Below, in pieces: positions 1 through 7,891 of a DNA stretch of 64,000 bases (position 1 is the first letter of the stretch; every line of letters starts with the position of its first letter). The notes below the pieces were generated by a model that had not been told where the DNA came from, made no database searches, and worked only from the letters and a program-made list of their open reading frames with translations. A program made the translations under genes and the position numbers. Source of the stretch: CAZKBP01 sp964551015 (GTDB taxonomy: Bacteria; Bacteroidota; Bacteroidia; Cytophagales; Microscillaceae); contig CAZKBP010000016.1 of NCBI GenBank assembly GCA_964551015.1, positions 57,736 through 121,735 on the forward strand. Reading direction: 5' to 3'.

Positions 1-85
1 TTGCTTTTTGTAAGACTTCTTGCCAAGCTTTTTCTTTAAGTCTTTCTTTTCGCTTTTTACGCTGTAATTTGGATAATTTCTTCAT
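1..85 (-). CDS. Partial hypothetical protein, basic N-terminus only
   Basis: An ATG on the minus strand at 85 opens a frame without stops that runs off the left edge of the window (28 codons visible). The peptide starts MKKLSKLQRKKRKERLKEKA and is mostly Lys, Arg and Glu, which suggests a helical nucleic-acid-binding tail or a small basic protein. No family is recognisable from this fragment. The frame could also be fortuitous. Confidence 0.4.
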   Translation of the reverse strand, partial: MKKLSKLQRKKRKERLKEKAWQEVLQKA

Positions 86-401
86 GGTTCCAAGCTTGTT
101 TTTTTGTGTGCAGACATAGCAATCCTGTGCAAAACCGGGTATACTTTTTTTTGAGAAAAGGCTCCGAGCGGTTTTGAGCTAGCTTATGTCTTGTTAGGAC
201 AATAGAAAATCACCCTATCTTTGAGATAGGTCAGCAAGCAGCACCCTAAGCGCCATCCAAAAAAGAGTACTGGTCTTTGGTTTTCTGCTAACAGAGCGGC
301 AAAAGACCGTCTCGTTTTCATCCGGCTCGGCTGAAAAACGGCGAATTACAAATTGCGAATTACAGATTATAAGAATCTGGTTGTCAGAAGCTAACCTAGG
401 T
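86..401. other. Non-coding stretch with short hairpin and direct repeat
   Basis: No convincing gene is present. There is a 7-bp hairpin (CCTATCT-ttg-AGATAGG, 214-230), and a direct repeat of GCGAATTACA occurs twice around 342-366. TATCTTTG on the plus strand at 216-223 resembles a -7 element but leads to no gene on that strand. Confidence 0.5.
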
Positions 402-767
402 TTAACCTAGCTTTTTGTCAATGATTTTCACCATTTCGTCAAAGCCCTGAGTAGAATTAAGCATACCAAATACTTGTTTGCCCCGATAAGTCATGAGGAT
501 CATTTGTCCTGTTTCTTGATGAGGCGCAATGGCATTTTCAATCCCCAATGCCTTGGCTAGTAGTTCAGATTGATGCTTGGTGCTACTATTGGTGGCATCT
601 AATGTAACAAAGAGTACCTCCTGACCATCAAAGCGATTCTTGAGATCTTCGTAAGTCTCGCTCAGCAGATGGCTTTCGCTACACCAATCGGCGTAAATGT
701 TGACAGCAATGACTTTGGTGGCCGTATGCCTACGAGTTTGAGGTTTGTTAAAGAGCGTGATCATCAT
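402..767 (-). CDS. Thioredoxin-fold protein with a single active-site cysteine
   Basis: A 121-residue protein of the size of one thioredoxin domain. The segment AVNIYADWCSES aligns with the thioredoxin beta-strand and WCxxC active site, but the second cysteine is replaced by Ser (WCSES). Later strands (VLFVTLDAT, GQMILMTYRGKQVFG) fit the rest of the fold, although the cis-Pro region is not obvious. No signal peptide is visible, so it is probably cytoplasmic. A one-Cys protein could act in glutathionylation or peroxide sensing, or as a binding module, rather than as a dithiol reductase. It starts at the first of two consecutive Met codons. Confidence 0.7.
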   Translation of the reverse strand: MMITLFNKPQTRRHTATKVIAVNIYADWCSESHLLSETYEDLKNRFDGQEVLFVTLDATNSSTKHQSELLAKALGIENAIAPHQETGQMILMTYRGKQVFGMLNSTQGFDEMVKIIDKKLG

Positions 768-1341
768 CTAGTTTGTGTTAGTCGTATACAAGCATTCAGG
801 AGCAAAAAGCATCCTGTTTGATCGTAGATGCCGAAGCATCGGATGAAGGCTCAGTCAGCATTATCAAACGATAAGATTGATCGTGGAACTGAGTTTGAGA
901 GTCGGATTTGGCTTTACACAAGAAACCTCAATTGGAGGTGGGTTTCGGGAGATGACTTAGATCTGTGTTAGATGTAAGGGGTAGATTTTGGATTTTCCTT
1001 TTCTTCTGACACACCCGAAACCCCAAATACCATCAAAGCTCATCTCCGTACCAAGGATTAGAGTTTGTTTGAATGGGCGGTGGTGTTGTTCAAAGCGTCT
1101 CATTAGAAAAGTGATTTGAAGGTTTGTATTAACTACTCCGCAAATGTACAAAGATTTGTTGCACAAAAGCAAATAAAATGAGGGTACAGAGGGATTTTGT
1201 ATTTAGACTAATTACAACTTAATCCTATCTACAAAATTAGTAAGAAGTGAGTATAAAAAAGAGTCACGAATGACAGTAAAGAAAGTTGCTTGGTTTTTTA
1301 ATTAAAAGCTTATTATCAGGTAAATAATAGTATCTGATTGC
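768..1341. other. Intergenic region, possible short transcript
   Basis: There is no clear gene in these 574 bases. A minus-strand promoter-like signal lies at 1141-1173. Downstream of it is an ATG at 1103 opening a 48-codon frame that closes at 957, followed by a hairpin around 920-947 (GAAACC with GGTTTC arms) and a GATGC-ttcg-GCATC tetraloop hairpin near 828-841. This may be the long leader of the thioredoxin-like gene or a short independent RNA. The 48-codon frame resembles no family I know. Confidence 0.35.
1141..1173 (-). promoter_or_regulatory. Bacteroidota-type promoter (TTTG-N21-TACATTTG)
   Basis: Read on the minus strand, a TTTG (1173-1170) is followed 21 bases later by TACATTTG (1148-1141). 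This fits the Bacteroidota -33/-7 consensus. It points leftward towards the thioredoxin-like gene, 370 bases away. Confidence 0.5.
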
Positions 1342-2160
1342 TCAATAGCTTTCTTTTTCATTGGGAAAGGTCTTTCCACGTACATCTTTTACATAATTTT
1401 GGATCGCATCGGTCATGACTTGATGAATATCAGCATAACGTCTTAAAAATCTTGGATTGAAATCTTGGTTAATGCCCAGCATATCGTGTAAAACAAGAAT
1501 TTGCCCGTCCACATCAGAGCCCGCTCCAATGCCAATGATCGGAATATCCACGGTTTCGGCTACCTTTTTGGCGAGTTTGGCAGGAATTTTTTCTAAAACA
1601 ATCCCAAAACAACCACAATCTTCTAGCATCTGGGCATCTTCAATCAAGCGAGCTGCTTCCTGTTCTTCTCTGGCTCTCACCACGTAAGTTCCAAACTTGT
1701 AAATAGACTGTGGAGTTAGCCCCAAATGCCCCATTACGGGTACTCCCGAGCTAAGTACGCGAATGACTGACTCTTTGATTTCTCGTCCCCCTTCCATTTT
1801 GATGGCGTGCGCACCAGACTCTTTCATAATACGAATGGTAGAACGCAAAGCCTCCGAAGAATTACCCTGATAGGCTCCAAAGGGCAAATCTACCACGACC
1901 AAGGCTCGCCTTACTGCTCTAACCACGGAAGAAGCATGGTAGATCATATGGTCCAAAGTGATGGGCAGGGTAGTTTCGTGACCAGCCATGACATTAGAAG
2001 CGGAATCTCCTACCAAAATCGCATCTATTCCAGCTCCGTCTACAATTTTAGCCAGAGAAAAATCATAAGCGGTGAGCATAGAGATTTTCTCTCCTCGCCC
2101 TTTCATCTCTTGGAGCGTATGGGTGGTCACTCTTTTTAATTCGGAAGCATAGTTTGACAT
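1342..2160 (-). CDS. panB: 3-methyl-2-oxobutanoate hydroxymethyltransferase
   Basis: PanB transfers a hydroxymethyl group from 5,10-methylene-tetrahydrofolate to alpha-ketoisovalerate to give ketopantoate, the first step of pantothenate synthesis in the cytoplasm. Family motifs are clear: MLTAYDFSLAKIVD near the N-terminus, the metal and substrate loop ILVGDSASNVMAGHETTLPI, KMEGG, and the Glu/IGIGAG segment (FGIVLEKIPAK...IIGIGAG). I place the start at the ATG giving MSNYASELKRVTTH, 272 residues, the usual PanB length. The upstream TTG would add seven residues that the family lacks. No other pan genes lie alongside, so it appears to be a single-gene unit. Confidence 0.95.
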   Translation of the reverse strand: MSNYASELKRVTTHTLQEMKGRGEKISMLTAYDFSLAKIVDGAGIDAILVGDSASNVMAGHETTLPITLDHMIYHASSVVRAVRRALVVVDLPFGAYQGNSSEALRSTIRIMKESGAHAIKMEGGREIKESVIRVLSSGVPVMGHLGLTPQSIYKFGTYVVRAREEQEAARLIEDAQMLEDCGCFGIVLEKIPAKLAKKVAETVDIPIIGIGAGSDVDGQILVLHDMLGINQDFNPRFLRRYADIHQVMTDAIQNYVKDVRGKTFPNEKESY

Positions 2161-2313
2161 ATTCTTAATATTAGTCTTCAAAAATTAAGTATGCTCAACG
2201 ATGAAGGGATGAGCCTTCTGTAAATTTATAGATAAAAACGAATTAAAAAAATGGAGAGGTACTTTAAGAGAGGGTTCGAATTACGTACGAATGGTTGGGC
2301 ATTCCTTTTTTTT

Positions 2314-2346
2314 AAACCTAGCAGGTCTTTCCAACCTGCTAGGTTT
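2314..2346. repeat. Perfect 13-bp palindrome between panB and the OYE gene
   Basis: AAACCTAGCAGGT (2314-2326) is mirrored by ACCTGCTAGGTTT (2334-2346) with a 7-base loop. It lies directly downstream of the OYE stop codon and could terminate that transcript. On the minus strand the stem is followed by an A-run rather than a T-run, so it is a non-canonical terminator or a dispersed palindromic repeat. Confidence 0.6.
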
Positions 2347-2352
2347 TGAAGG

Positions 2353-3459
2353 TTAAGCTTTGGTTTCTTCTAAAAAAGGATAATCTGTGTAGCCTTTCTC
2401 GCCGGGCGTGTAGAAAGTACTTTGATCTGGATCATTGAGTGAAGCATCTTGCTTCATTCGGGTTACTAAGTCTGGGTTGGCTAGAAAAGGACGCCCGAAA
2501 GCCACCAAATGTCCCAGACCTTCTTGCAAATGTTTTTCGGCTTTCTCCTTATCATACCCCCCCGAGATGATAATATTACCGCCGAAAGCATCTCGGACCG
2601 TTTCTTTGATCTGCTGGGGAACTTCGGGCGCACCCATGGTAGAGTGGTCAACTAAATGGACATAGACGACGCCTAGTTTTCCTAGTTCTTCGGCCAAGTA
2701 GCGATAAGTTTCGTCGGTTCCTTCATAGGGAAGTACATCATTGTAAGCTCCATAAGGAGAAAGACGAATGCCTACTTTGTCTTTGCCAATGGCTTCGGCT
2801 ACCTTTTGGGTGGCTTCCAAGGCAAAACGACAGCGATTTTCTACAGAACCCCCGTACTCGTCGGTTCTTTCATTAGATTTAGGGTAGATAAATTGCTCAA
2901 TTAAATAACCATTCGCTCCGTGCATTTCTACTCCATCGAAGCCGGCCTCGATGGCATACTTAGCCGATTGCACATATTCCCCAATGGCTTCTTGAATCTG
3001 AGCCGTAGTCATGGCCGTGGGGGTGGGAATTTCCTGTTCTCCCTCTTGATCTGTGTACATTTTAGTGTTGGCGGGGGCGATCGCCGAGGGGGCGAGTACT
3101 TGGGCATCAGCGGGCATATTCAGAGGGTGAGAAACGCGCCCAGTGTGCATAATCTGCAAAAAGATTTTACTTCCACCCTTGTGCACTGCCTCAGTAACTG
3201 GTTTCCACGCTTCCATCTGCGCTTGATTATACATCCCAGGAATGCGCGGATAGCCTACGCCGTTGGGGGAGGGGGCAGTACCTTCGGTAATAATCAGCCC
3301 TGCTTCGGCTCTCTGCCCATAATAAGTCGCCATAATATCGGTGGGAACATGGTCAGCGGTAGCACGGCTTCGGGTCAAGGGAGCCATGACCACTTTATTT
3401 TTCAGTTCTAAGTTACCTAAATGAAAAGACTCGAATAAATTTTTGGAGGAATTACTCAT
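2353..3459 (-). CDS. Old Yellow Enzyme family alkene reductase
   Basis: A flavin (FMN)-dependent NAD(P)H oxidoreductase of the OYE/N-ethylmaleimide reductase type that reduces activated C=C bonds or nitro compounds in the cytoplasm. At 368 residues it has family length. Visible motifs are KNKVVMAPLTRSRA at the N-terminus, the active-site HxxN in MHGANGYLIEQF, the loop NERTDEYGGSVENRCRF, and the C-terminal phosphate-binding segment IISGGY...AFGRPFLANPDL. The gene is divergent from the MATE exporter, which is a common pairing for xenobiotic defence, though co-regulation is inferred only. The physiological substrate is unknown. Confidence 0.93.
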   Translation of the reverse strand: MSNSSKNLFESFHLGNLELKNKVVMAPLTRSRATADHVPTDIMATYYGQRAEAGLIITEGTAPSPNGVGYPRIPGMYNQAQMEAWKPVTEAVHKGGSKIFLQIMHTGRVSHPLNMPADAQVLAPSAIAPANTKMYTDQEGEQEIPTPTAMTTAQIQEAIGEYVQSAKYAIEAGFDGVEMHGANGYLIEQFIYPKSNERTDEYGGSVENRCRFALEATQKVAEAIGKDKVGIRLSPYGAYNDVLPYEGTDETYRYLAEELGKLGVVYVHLVDHSTMGAPEVPQQIKETVRDAFGGNIIISGGYDKEKAEKHLQEGLGHLVAFGRPFLANPDLVTRMKQDASLNDPDQSTFYTPGEKGYTDYPFLEETKA

Positions 3460-3671
3460 GTGATTTAGTGATTAAAAAATGGTGATAATTGGATCATTAC
3501 CATTCCATAATTGCAAAAACTAAGAAAAAGTTTGGCAATAAAATGTTTTTCTCGGAGGGAGCCGTATTTCTATTGGTTAAGAAATTGATTCTCAAATGTC
3601 CTCAATTTTAAAAACTTCTTAAATCCTCTGGAAAAAGCAACGTACACGCGGGCTGAGGCGTAAAGATTTAG

Positions 3672-3679
3672 TACTTTTG
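3672..3679 (+). promoter_or_regulatory. -7 element TACTTTTG upstream of the MATE gene
   Basis: An exact TAnnTTTG match followed by C, 22 bases before the TTG start of the exporter. No clear -33 TTG is seen at the expected distance. Confidence 0.45.
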
Positions 3680-3701
3680 CAAAGCTAAAACCAATAATAC
3701 C

Positions 3702-5126
3702 TTGGAATACTCACACCATCAGCCTAATCACAAAAACTTATACGAGCTTTATCGTCAGGATATTCGCTCTACTTTGGAACTGAGTTACCCCATCGTGGTT
3801 GCCCAGATTGGCCTCGTGATGATGGGAGTAACTGATAATCTCATGGTGGGAGGCTTGGGTGCTTCTCCCTTGGCCGCCGCGGGGATTGCGAATGCCATTT
3901 TCTTTTTCGTGGCGGTAGTGGGGATCGGGGTACTTTCTATCGTATCTCCTTTGGTAGCGGCGGCACGTAGCCAGCAAAACTACGAGCGATGCAGTTTGCT
4001 CCTGACCAATTCTATTCGGATTGCCACTTGGGTTGCTTTATTCTCAATCGGCCTTATTTTTTTGGCGAGTTACCACTTTTATTTATTCAAACAAGAGCCA
4101 GAGGTAGAGGCGCTCACGATTCGTTACTTGAATCTATTGGGAATCTCAGTATGGCCTATGTTTATTTTTTTGGCGGTAAAAAGCTTCAGTGATGGCCTTT
4201 CTCTTACCAAGCCTGCGATGCACGTTACTTTCGTGTGTTTTTTTCTAAATATTTTGCTCAATTGGGTATTAATTTATGGGAAATGGGGTCTGCCCGCTTT
4301 GGGCTTAGAAGGGGCTGGTATCGCCACCTTGTTATCCCGTGTATTGATGGCCGTGGGCGTGGTGTTGTATGTATTCAAATCCAATAAAATTCGTGCTTAT
4401 TTGCCAAATTTTTCGCTGAAAAATTACCACAAAGAAATTAGCTATAAAATTCTCCAACTGGGTTTGCCCGCTGGTATGCAATACGTATTTGAAGTAGGAG
4501 CTTTTGCGGGAGCTTCTATCATGATTGGGTGGCTAGGTACAAACCAATTGGCTGCTCATCAGATTGGAATCAATTTAGCCTCAGTTACCTATATGATCGC
4601 GGCGGGTTTTGCGGCAGCGGGTTCTATCAAGGTGGGAGATGCCTGGGGAGAGCGCAGCCGAGAAAAAGTATTGCGTTTTGGCACGACGGCCATCATTTTG
4701 ACAGGTGCTTTTATGAGCCTAAGCTGTCTGATTTTTATCACGGGTAATGAGTTTCTAGTGCATTTGTATATAGACGAAGGTGAGGTCGTACAGATCGCGG
4801 CGAGCCTTCTGATAATTGCAGGTTTTTTTCAACTATCAGATGGCGTTCAGTGTGTGGCTCTGGGGGCTTTGCGCGGTTTGGAAGATGTGAATATTCCCAC
4901 GATTATCACGCTTTTTGCCTACTGGGTGGTCGGTTTGCCTCTGGGCTATTATCTGGCTTTTAATCTGAAGATGGACGTAGACGGGGTGTGGTTTGGACTC
5001 TCCGCTGGACTCACGATCTCCGCCATTTTTCAAACCAGTCGTTTTTATTTACTGACTCGCCAGAAGAAGTTTGCTAAAAAACAGGCGAAGGGAGATCGTC
5101 AACAAGCAAAAATAGAAATCTTGTAA
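3702..5126 (+). CDS. MATE family multidrug efflux transporter (NorM type)
   Basis: A 474-residue inner-membrane exporter with about twelve hydrophobic segments, of the family that expels cationic drugs or metabolites using a Na+ or H+ gradient. The first helix pair carries SYPIVVAQIGLVMMGVTDNLMVGGLG, typical of MATE helix 1, and the second half repeats the pattern (LGLPAGMQYVFEVGAFAGASIMIGWLG). The C-terminus is a Lys-rich cytoplasmic tail. The start is TTG: an in-frame stop lies just upstream (3669-3671), no ATG or GTG falls between, and the next Met lies inside the first membrane helix. Confidence 0.92.
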   Translation: MEYSHHQPNHKNLYELYRQDIRSTLELSYPIVVAQIGLVMMGVTDNLMVGGLGASPLAAAGIANAIFFFVAVVGIGVLSIVSPLVAAARSQQNYERCSLLLTNSIRIATWVALFSIGLIFLASYHFYLFKQEPEVEALTIRYLNLLGISVWPMFIFLAVKSFSDGLSLTKPAMHVTFVCFFLNILLNWVLIYGKWGLPALGLEGAGIATLLSRVLMAVGVVLYVFKSNKIRAYLPNFSLKNYHKEISYKILQLGLPAGMQYVFEVGAFAGASIMIGWLGTNQLAAHQIGINLASVTYMIAAGFAAAGSIKVGDAWGERSREKVLRFGTTAIILTGAFMSLSCLIFITGNEFLVHLYIDEGEVVQIAASLLIIAGFFQLSDGVQCVALGALRGLEDVNIPTIITLFAYWVVGLPLGYYLAFNLKMDVDGVWFGLSAGLTISAIFQTSRFYLLTRQKKFAKKQAKGDRQQAKIEIL

Positions 5127-5140
5127 GGGCTGAGCTAAGC

Positions 5141-5329
5141 AATCGTTTAGGTTCTGAACCCAATCGTATAGGTCGAGAACCCAAAAATATCCGTCCAGAA
5201 CCCAATCATTTAGGTCGAGAACCTAAAAATATCCGTCCAGAACCCAATCGTATAGGTCGAGAGCCCAAAAATATCCGTCCAGAACCTAATCATTTAGGTC
5301 AAGAACCTAAAAGTTTCTATCTGGAACCT
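5141..5329. repeat. Nine-unit 21-bp tandem repeat (42-bp double unit)
   Basis: Nine consecutive 21-bp units fill 5141-5329 exactly. They alternate between an A form (AATCGTATAGGTCGAG then AACCC) and a B form (AAAAATATCCGTCCAG then AACCC), giving a 42-bp higher-order period. The outer units at both ends are more diverged. The region lies between the convergent MATE and ParB-like genes. In one plus frame every unit reads as seven codons of the type N-x-I-G-R-E-P / K-N-I-R-P-E-P without stops, but there is no start codon in that frame, so it is probably not translated. Confidence 0.95.
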
Positions 5330-5377
5330 AAATGCTCTGGTTCTCTTGGTAGCGATTATTGCACTGGAGCCAAGACA

Positions 5378-7090
5378 CTACACTTTTTTGGCTTTGTATC
5401 CCGTCTGATCTTCCCAATTCTCGATGATTTGTTTGCAAAGAGCAGCGTTGACTTCGGCTCCGTAGCAAATCCGGCTCATCTCCTCCGCTAAGCTAAACAT
5501 AGCTCCCAAGCCCGCGTAGGTATCTACCACGATTTCTTGTTCACGAGAGAAGGCTTCTAACAAATGTTTGAGATAATCACGGGTTTTACTGCCTTTGAGA
5601 TCGGAGCTATCTATTTTCCAAATGTCCAATACTTGCGGATTGATATTTTTTTTGGAAAAAAGTGCCGTATAAACCCAGGCTCCCAAACCAGATTCACTCT
5701 TTTTGAGGTTCAATTGGGCGGCCATAGACCATTTGTAGGGCATTCGGGTAAGCCGCAAAAAGTGTTGTAGTTGCTCCAAAGGAGGCGTAACGGCCACCAC
5801 TTCGGCCTTTTGGATCATCCAATCCATTTTCCAGTTTGGGTTTTGGTCGGAGGCAGTTACTTCGCTGATTACGGGTGGATTGCAGAAAATGAGCGCCGAT
5901 AATTCGGGTAATTTCCCATAAAAGGCCGGGCTACTCCCGTCGCCACAGAACAGATAATGACTCCCCATTTGCCACCACTCGCCGGGCTTGACTTGGCGCA
6001 TTTCACGCTCAATGCGTTCCTGCTCTTCGCGTTCTTTGGCGTTTTTTTTATCTTGAAAGTAAGCGGCCGTGCGCTCGGCTTCTTCTTTACTACTGCTTCG
6101 CTTGAGCTGGAGGGCATCTTTGTAAGCTTCCAAGACATTTTGCTTGGTGAGCACTTTCAGTTCACGGAGGTTATTTAAGAACCACTCTTTGAGGTTAATA
6201 TGCTCATCCTGAATCACATCATTCAAGACATTGTATTCGTAGAGCGTGATTTGTTCGTCTAGATTGTCTAAGCTCGTCTCGATGGTGCGGATAAGTTCTT
6301 GGTAATTTTCGGCCAATTGGCGACTTCCTTTGAGAATATCCTGAGCAATCTCTTGGCGCAATTTGATAAAATCAAAGAGGCTGTAGACGTTTGCGTTTTC
6401 AGTTTTGATCTCCCGAATGGCCTGCGAAATCTCGATGACTTGATTTTTGGAAAGCTCATTTTTGATAATCAAGTCGTGCAACCAGAGCCAATCGGACTGC
6501 GGACAACGGTGAATTTCTTCTAATTTATAGACCTCATCCAAAACGGGCGCTCCTTCGGGCAGTTGGGTATGGATAAATTGGAATACTTCACTGGCATTCA
6601 TATAGCGGCGCACGGTGGTTTCGCTCACGCCCAGTCGCTTGGCGTACTCAGCCACGGAGTAGCCATTTTGGTCTTTTTGGACCACTTTGAGGGCATTCAG
6701 GCCGATTTCCAAAGGCTTACTTTCGCTCTGAATATTTCCCAAAACCAATTGAATCAAAGCCTCACGGTCGGGTAATTCTCGAATCACACAGGGCAGTTCT
6801 AAGTAACCCAAGGACTTGGCAGCCTTGTAGCGATGCTCTCCCTCTACGATCTGATAACCTTGACTATAAGGACGCACCACGATGGGGTGAGAGCTATCAA
6901 AGCCGTCGTTCGCAATAAGGGTTTTGAGTTGTTGGATACGCTCGTTATTGGGGCCAAGGGGACGGTTATCAGGGTGAGGGCTGAGTTTGCTCACGGGCAG
7001 CATTACTACTTTAGATTCTTTGATCTTGAGATCACCCGAATTGATATTCCAAGCTAGGCTGGCTTCTGACTCATTGGCTTGCTTAGTCAT
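5378..7090 (-). CDS. ParB domain protein fused to a degenerate DNA methyltransferase domain
   Basis: A 570-residue protein in three parts. Residues about 28-125 form a ParB/Srx-type N-domain (HPDNRPL, PIVVRP, YQIVEGEHRYKAAKSLG). Residues about 145-175 are a helix-turn-helix (VAEYAKRLGVSETTVRRYM). After a long helical, charged linker (about 240-370) comes a domain shaped like the phage/ICE N4/N6 methylases (PGEWWQMGSHYLFCGDG ... VVDTYAGLGAM ... ICYGAEVNAALCKQIIENWE). The catalytic DPPY motif reads CNPP (residues 403-406) and the SAM-binding DPFxGSG motif reads DTYAGLG, so methylation is doubtful. It may bind DNA and CTP as a plasmid or phage-derived regulator or partition factor. No parA is adjacent. 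Confidence 0.8.
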   Translation of the reverse strand: MTKQANESEASLAWNINSGDLKIKESKVVMLPVSKLSPHPDNRPLGPNNERIQQLKTLIANDGFDSSHPIVVRPYSQGYQIVEGEHRYKAAKSLGYLELPCVIRELPDREALIQLVLGNIQSESKPLEIGLNALKVVQKDQNGYSVAEYAKRLGVSETTVRRYMNASEVFQFIHTQLPEGAPVLDEVYKLEEIHRCPQSDWLWLHDLIIKNELSKNQVIEISQAIREIKTENANVYSLFDFIKLRQEIAQDILKGSRQLAENYQELIRTIETSLDNLDEQITLYEYNVLNDVIQDEHINLKEWFLNNLRELKVLTKQNVLEAYKDALQLKRSSSKEEAERTAAYFQDKKNAKEREEQERIEREMRQVKPGEWWQMGSHYLFCGDGSSPAFYGKLPELSALIFCNPPVISEVTASDQNPNWKMDWMIQKAEVVAVTPPLEQLQHFLRLTRMPYKWSMAAQLNLKKSESGLGAWVYTALFSKKNINPQVLDIWKIDSSDLKGSKTRDYLKHLLEAFSREQEIVVDTYAGLGAMFSLAEEMSRICYGAEVNAALCKQIIENWEDQTGYKAKKV

Positions 7091-7130
7091 TGTGTAATTA
7101 TTTTAAGCAAATGATTATATTTTTACCAAA

Positions 7131-7138
7131 CAAAGATA
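7131..7138 (-). promoter_or_regulatory. -7 element TATCTTTG for the ParB-like gene
   Basis: An exact TAnnTTTG on the minus strand 40 bases upstream of the ATG at 7090. No -33 TTG is evident. Confidence 0.4.
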
Positions 7139-7272
7139 AATAAAAAACTCGGAAGATGGTAAGTTTTGAAGATGAGAAGATCACAAGATTTAATTTTCTA
7201 GCATTTTGTCTCGATGATTTTCCAAAGATTTCGTAATAAAAGAAGTTCCATGGTTCCATGCTTAGTTGAAAT

Positions 7273-7674
7273 ATGAAAACGCTTACTTCATTTCAGGAGC
7301 TTATCCAAGACCGACCACTGGATGCGCCACCGCTCAGTTTGGCAGGCATTCGTGATACGGGACTTACCGAAAAAGAGGCCAAAGCCCATCTTGCCCGTGC
7401 GGTTCAGTTTGAGATTCGAGAATCAGAATCTCTCAAAGATTACTTTGATAATCCACAGGTAGAGCATGTATTAGAATACGTACTTTTGGCTGGATTTTCG
7501 GCAGATGAGGCGAGTCTGATCCTCAAAAAGCTCGGAAAAAAGTACAAAATTGAGGGTACTTATCGCCTCTTCAAATATACAGACGCGGTACGAAACGAAG
7601 AAAATCTGCTGGCACTTCGCTATTTGGGGGCGGCTTGGTTGAAGTATTTGGTGGTGGAGGAAGGAGAGGTATAA
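7273..7674 (+). CDS. Hypothetical 133-residue protein
   Basis: An acidic, helical, soluble protein without signal peptide or membrane segment, beginning MKTLTSFQELIQDRPLD. The codon pattern and an ATG close to the end of a gene-free stretch support translation. I recognise no family. It is divergent from the ParB-like gene (182 bases between starts) and convergent with the acyl-CoA dehydrogenase gene, so it is probably monocistronic. Confidence 0.6.
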   Translation: MKTLTSFQELIQDRPLDAPPLSLAGIRDTGLTEKEAKAHLARAVQFEIRESESLKDYFDNPQVEHVLEYVLLAGFSADEASLILKKLGKKYKIEGTYRLFKYTDAVRNEENLLALRYLGAAWLKYLVVEEGEV

Positions 7675-7838
7675 TTAGCCTTAAATTCTAACTTAGTTAC
7701 CCCTTATCATAGCCCAACAAGACTATGAGTTATATTTTATAAATCTTCAGATTAGCTTTTGGTACTTCCAAACTACTTTTTACTGGTGTTTGCATCGTCT
7801 GATCTCAGTCGACATTTACCTTAAGATTCCTAAAATAA

Positions 7839-7870
7839 ATAAGCTCGACCGAAAATTCAGCCGAGCTTAT
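7839..7870 (-). terminator. Terminator hairpin after the acyl-CoA dehydrogenase gene
   Basis: ATAAGCTCG (7839-7847) and CGAGCTTAT (7862-7870) form a 9-bp stem. Read leftward it is followed by TTATTTTAGG, and it starts 21 bases past the stop codon at 7892. Confidence 0.75.
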
Positions 7871-7891
7871 ATGTGATCCTAATGTTTGTTT

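Noticed and set aside
5141..5329. Possible CRISPR array
   Set aside because: Units follow each other with no unique spacers, unit length is 21 bp, and there are no cas genes.
5102..5480. Open plus-strand frame through the tandem repeats (REP-NRIG heptads)
   Set aside because: No start codon precedes it in that frame, and it would overlap the exporter 3' end and run antisense to the ParB-like gene.
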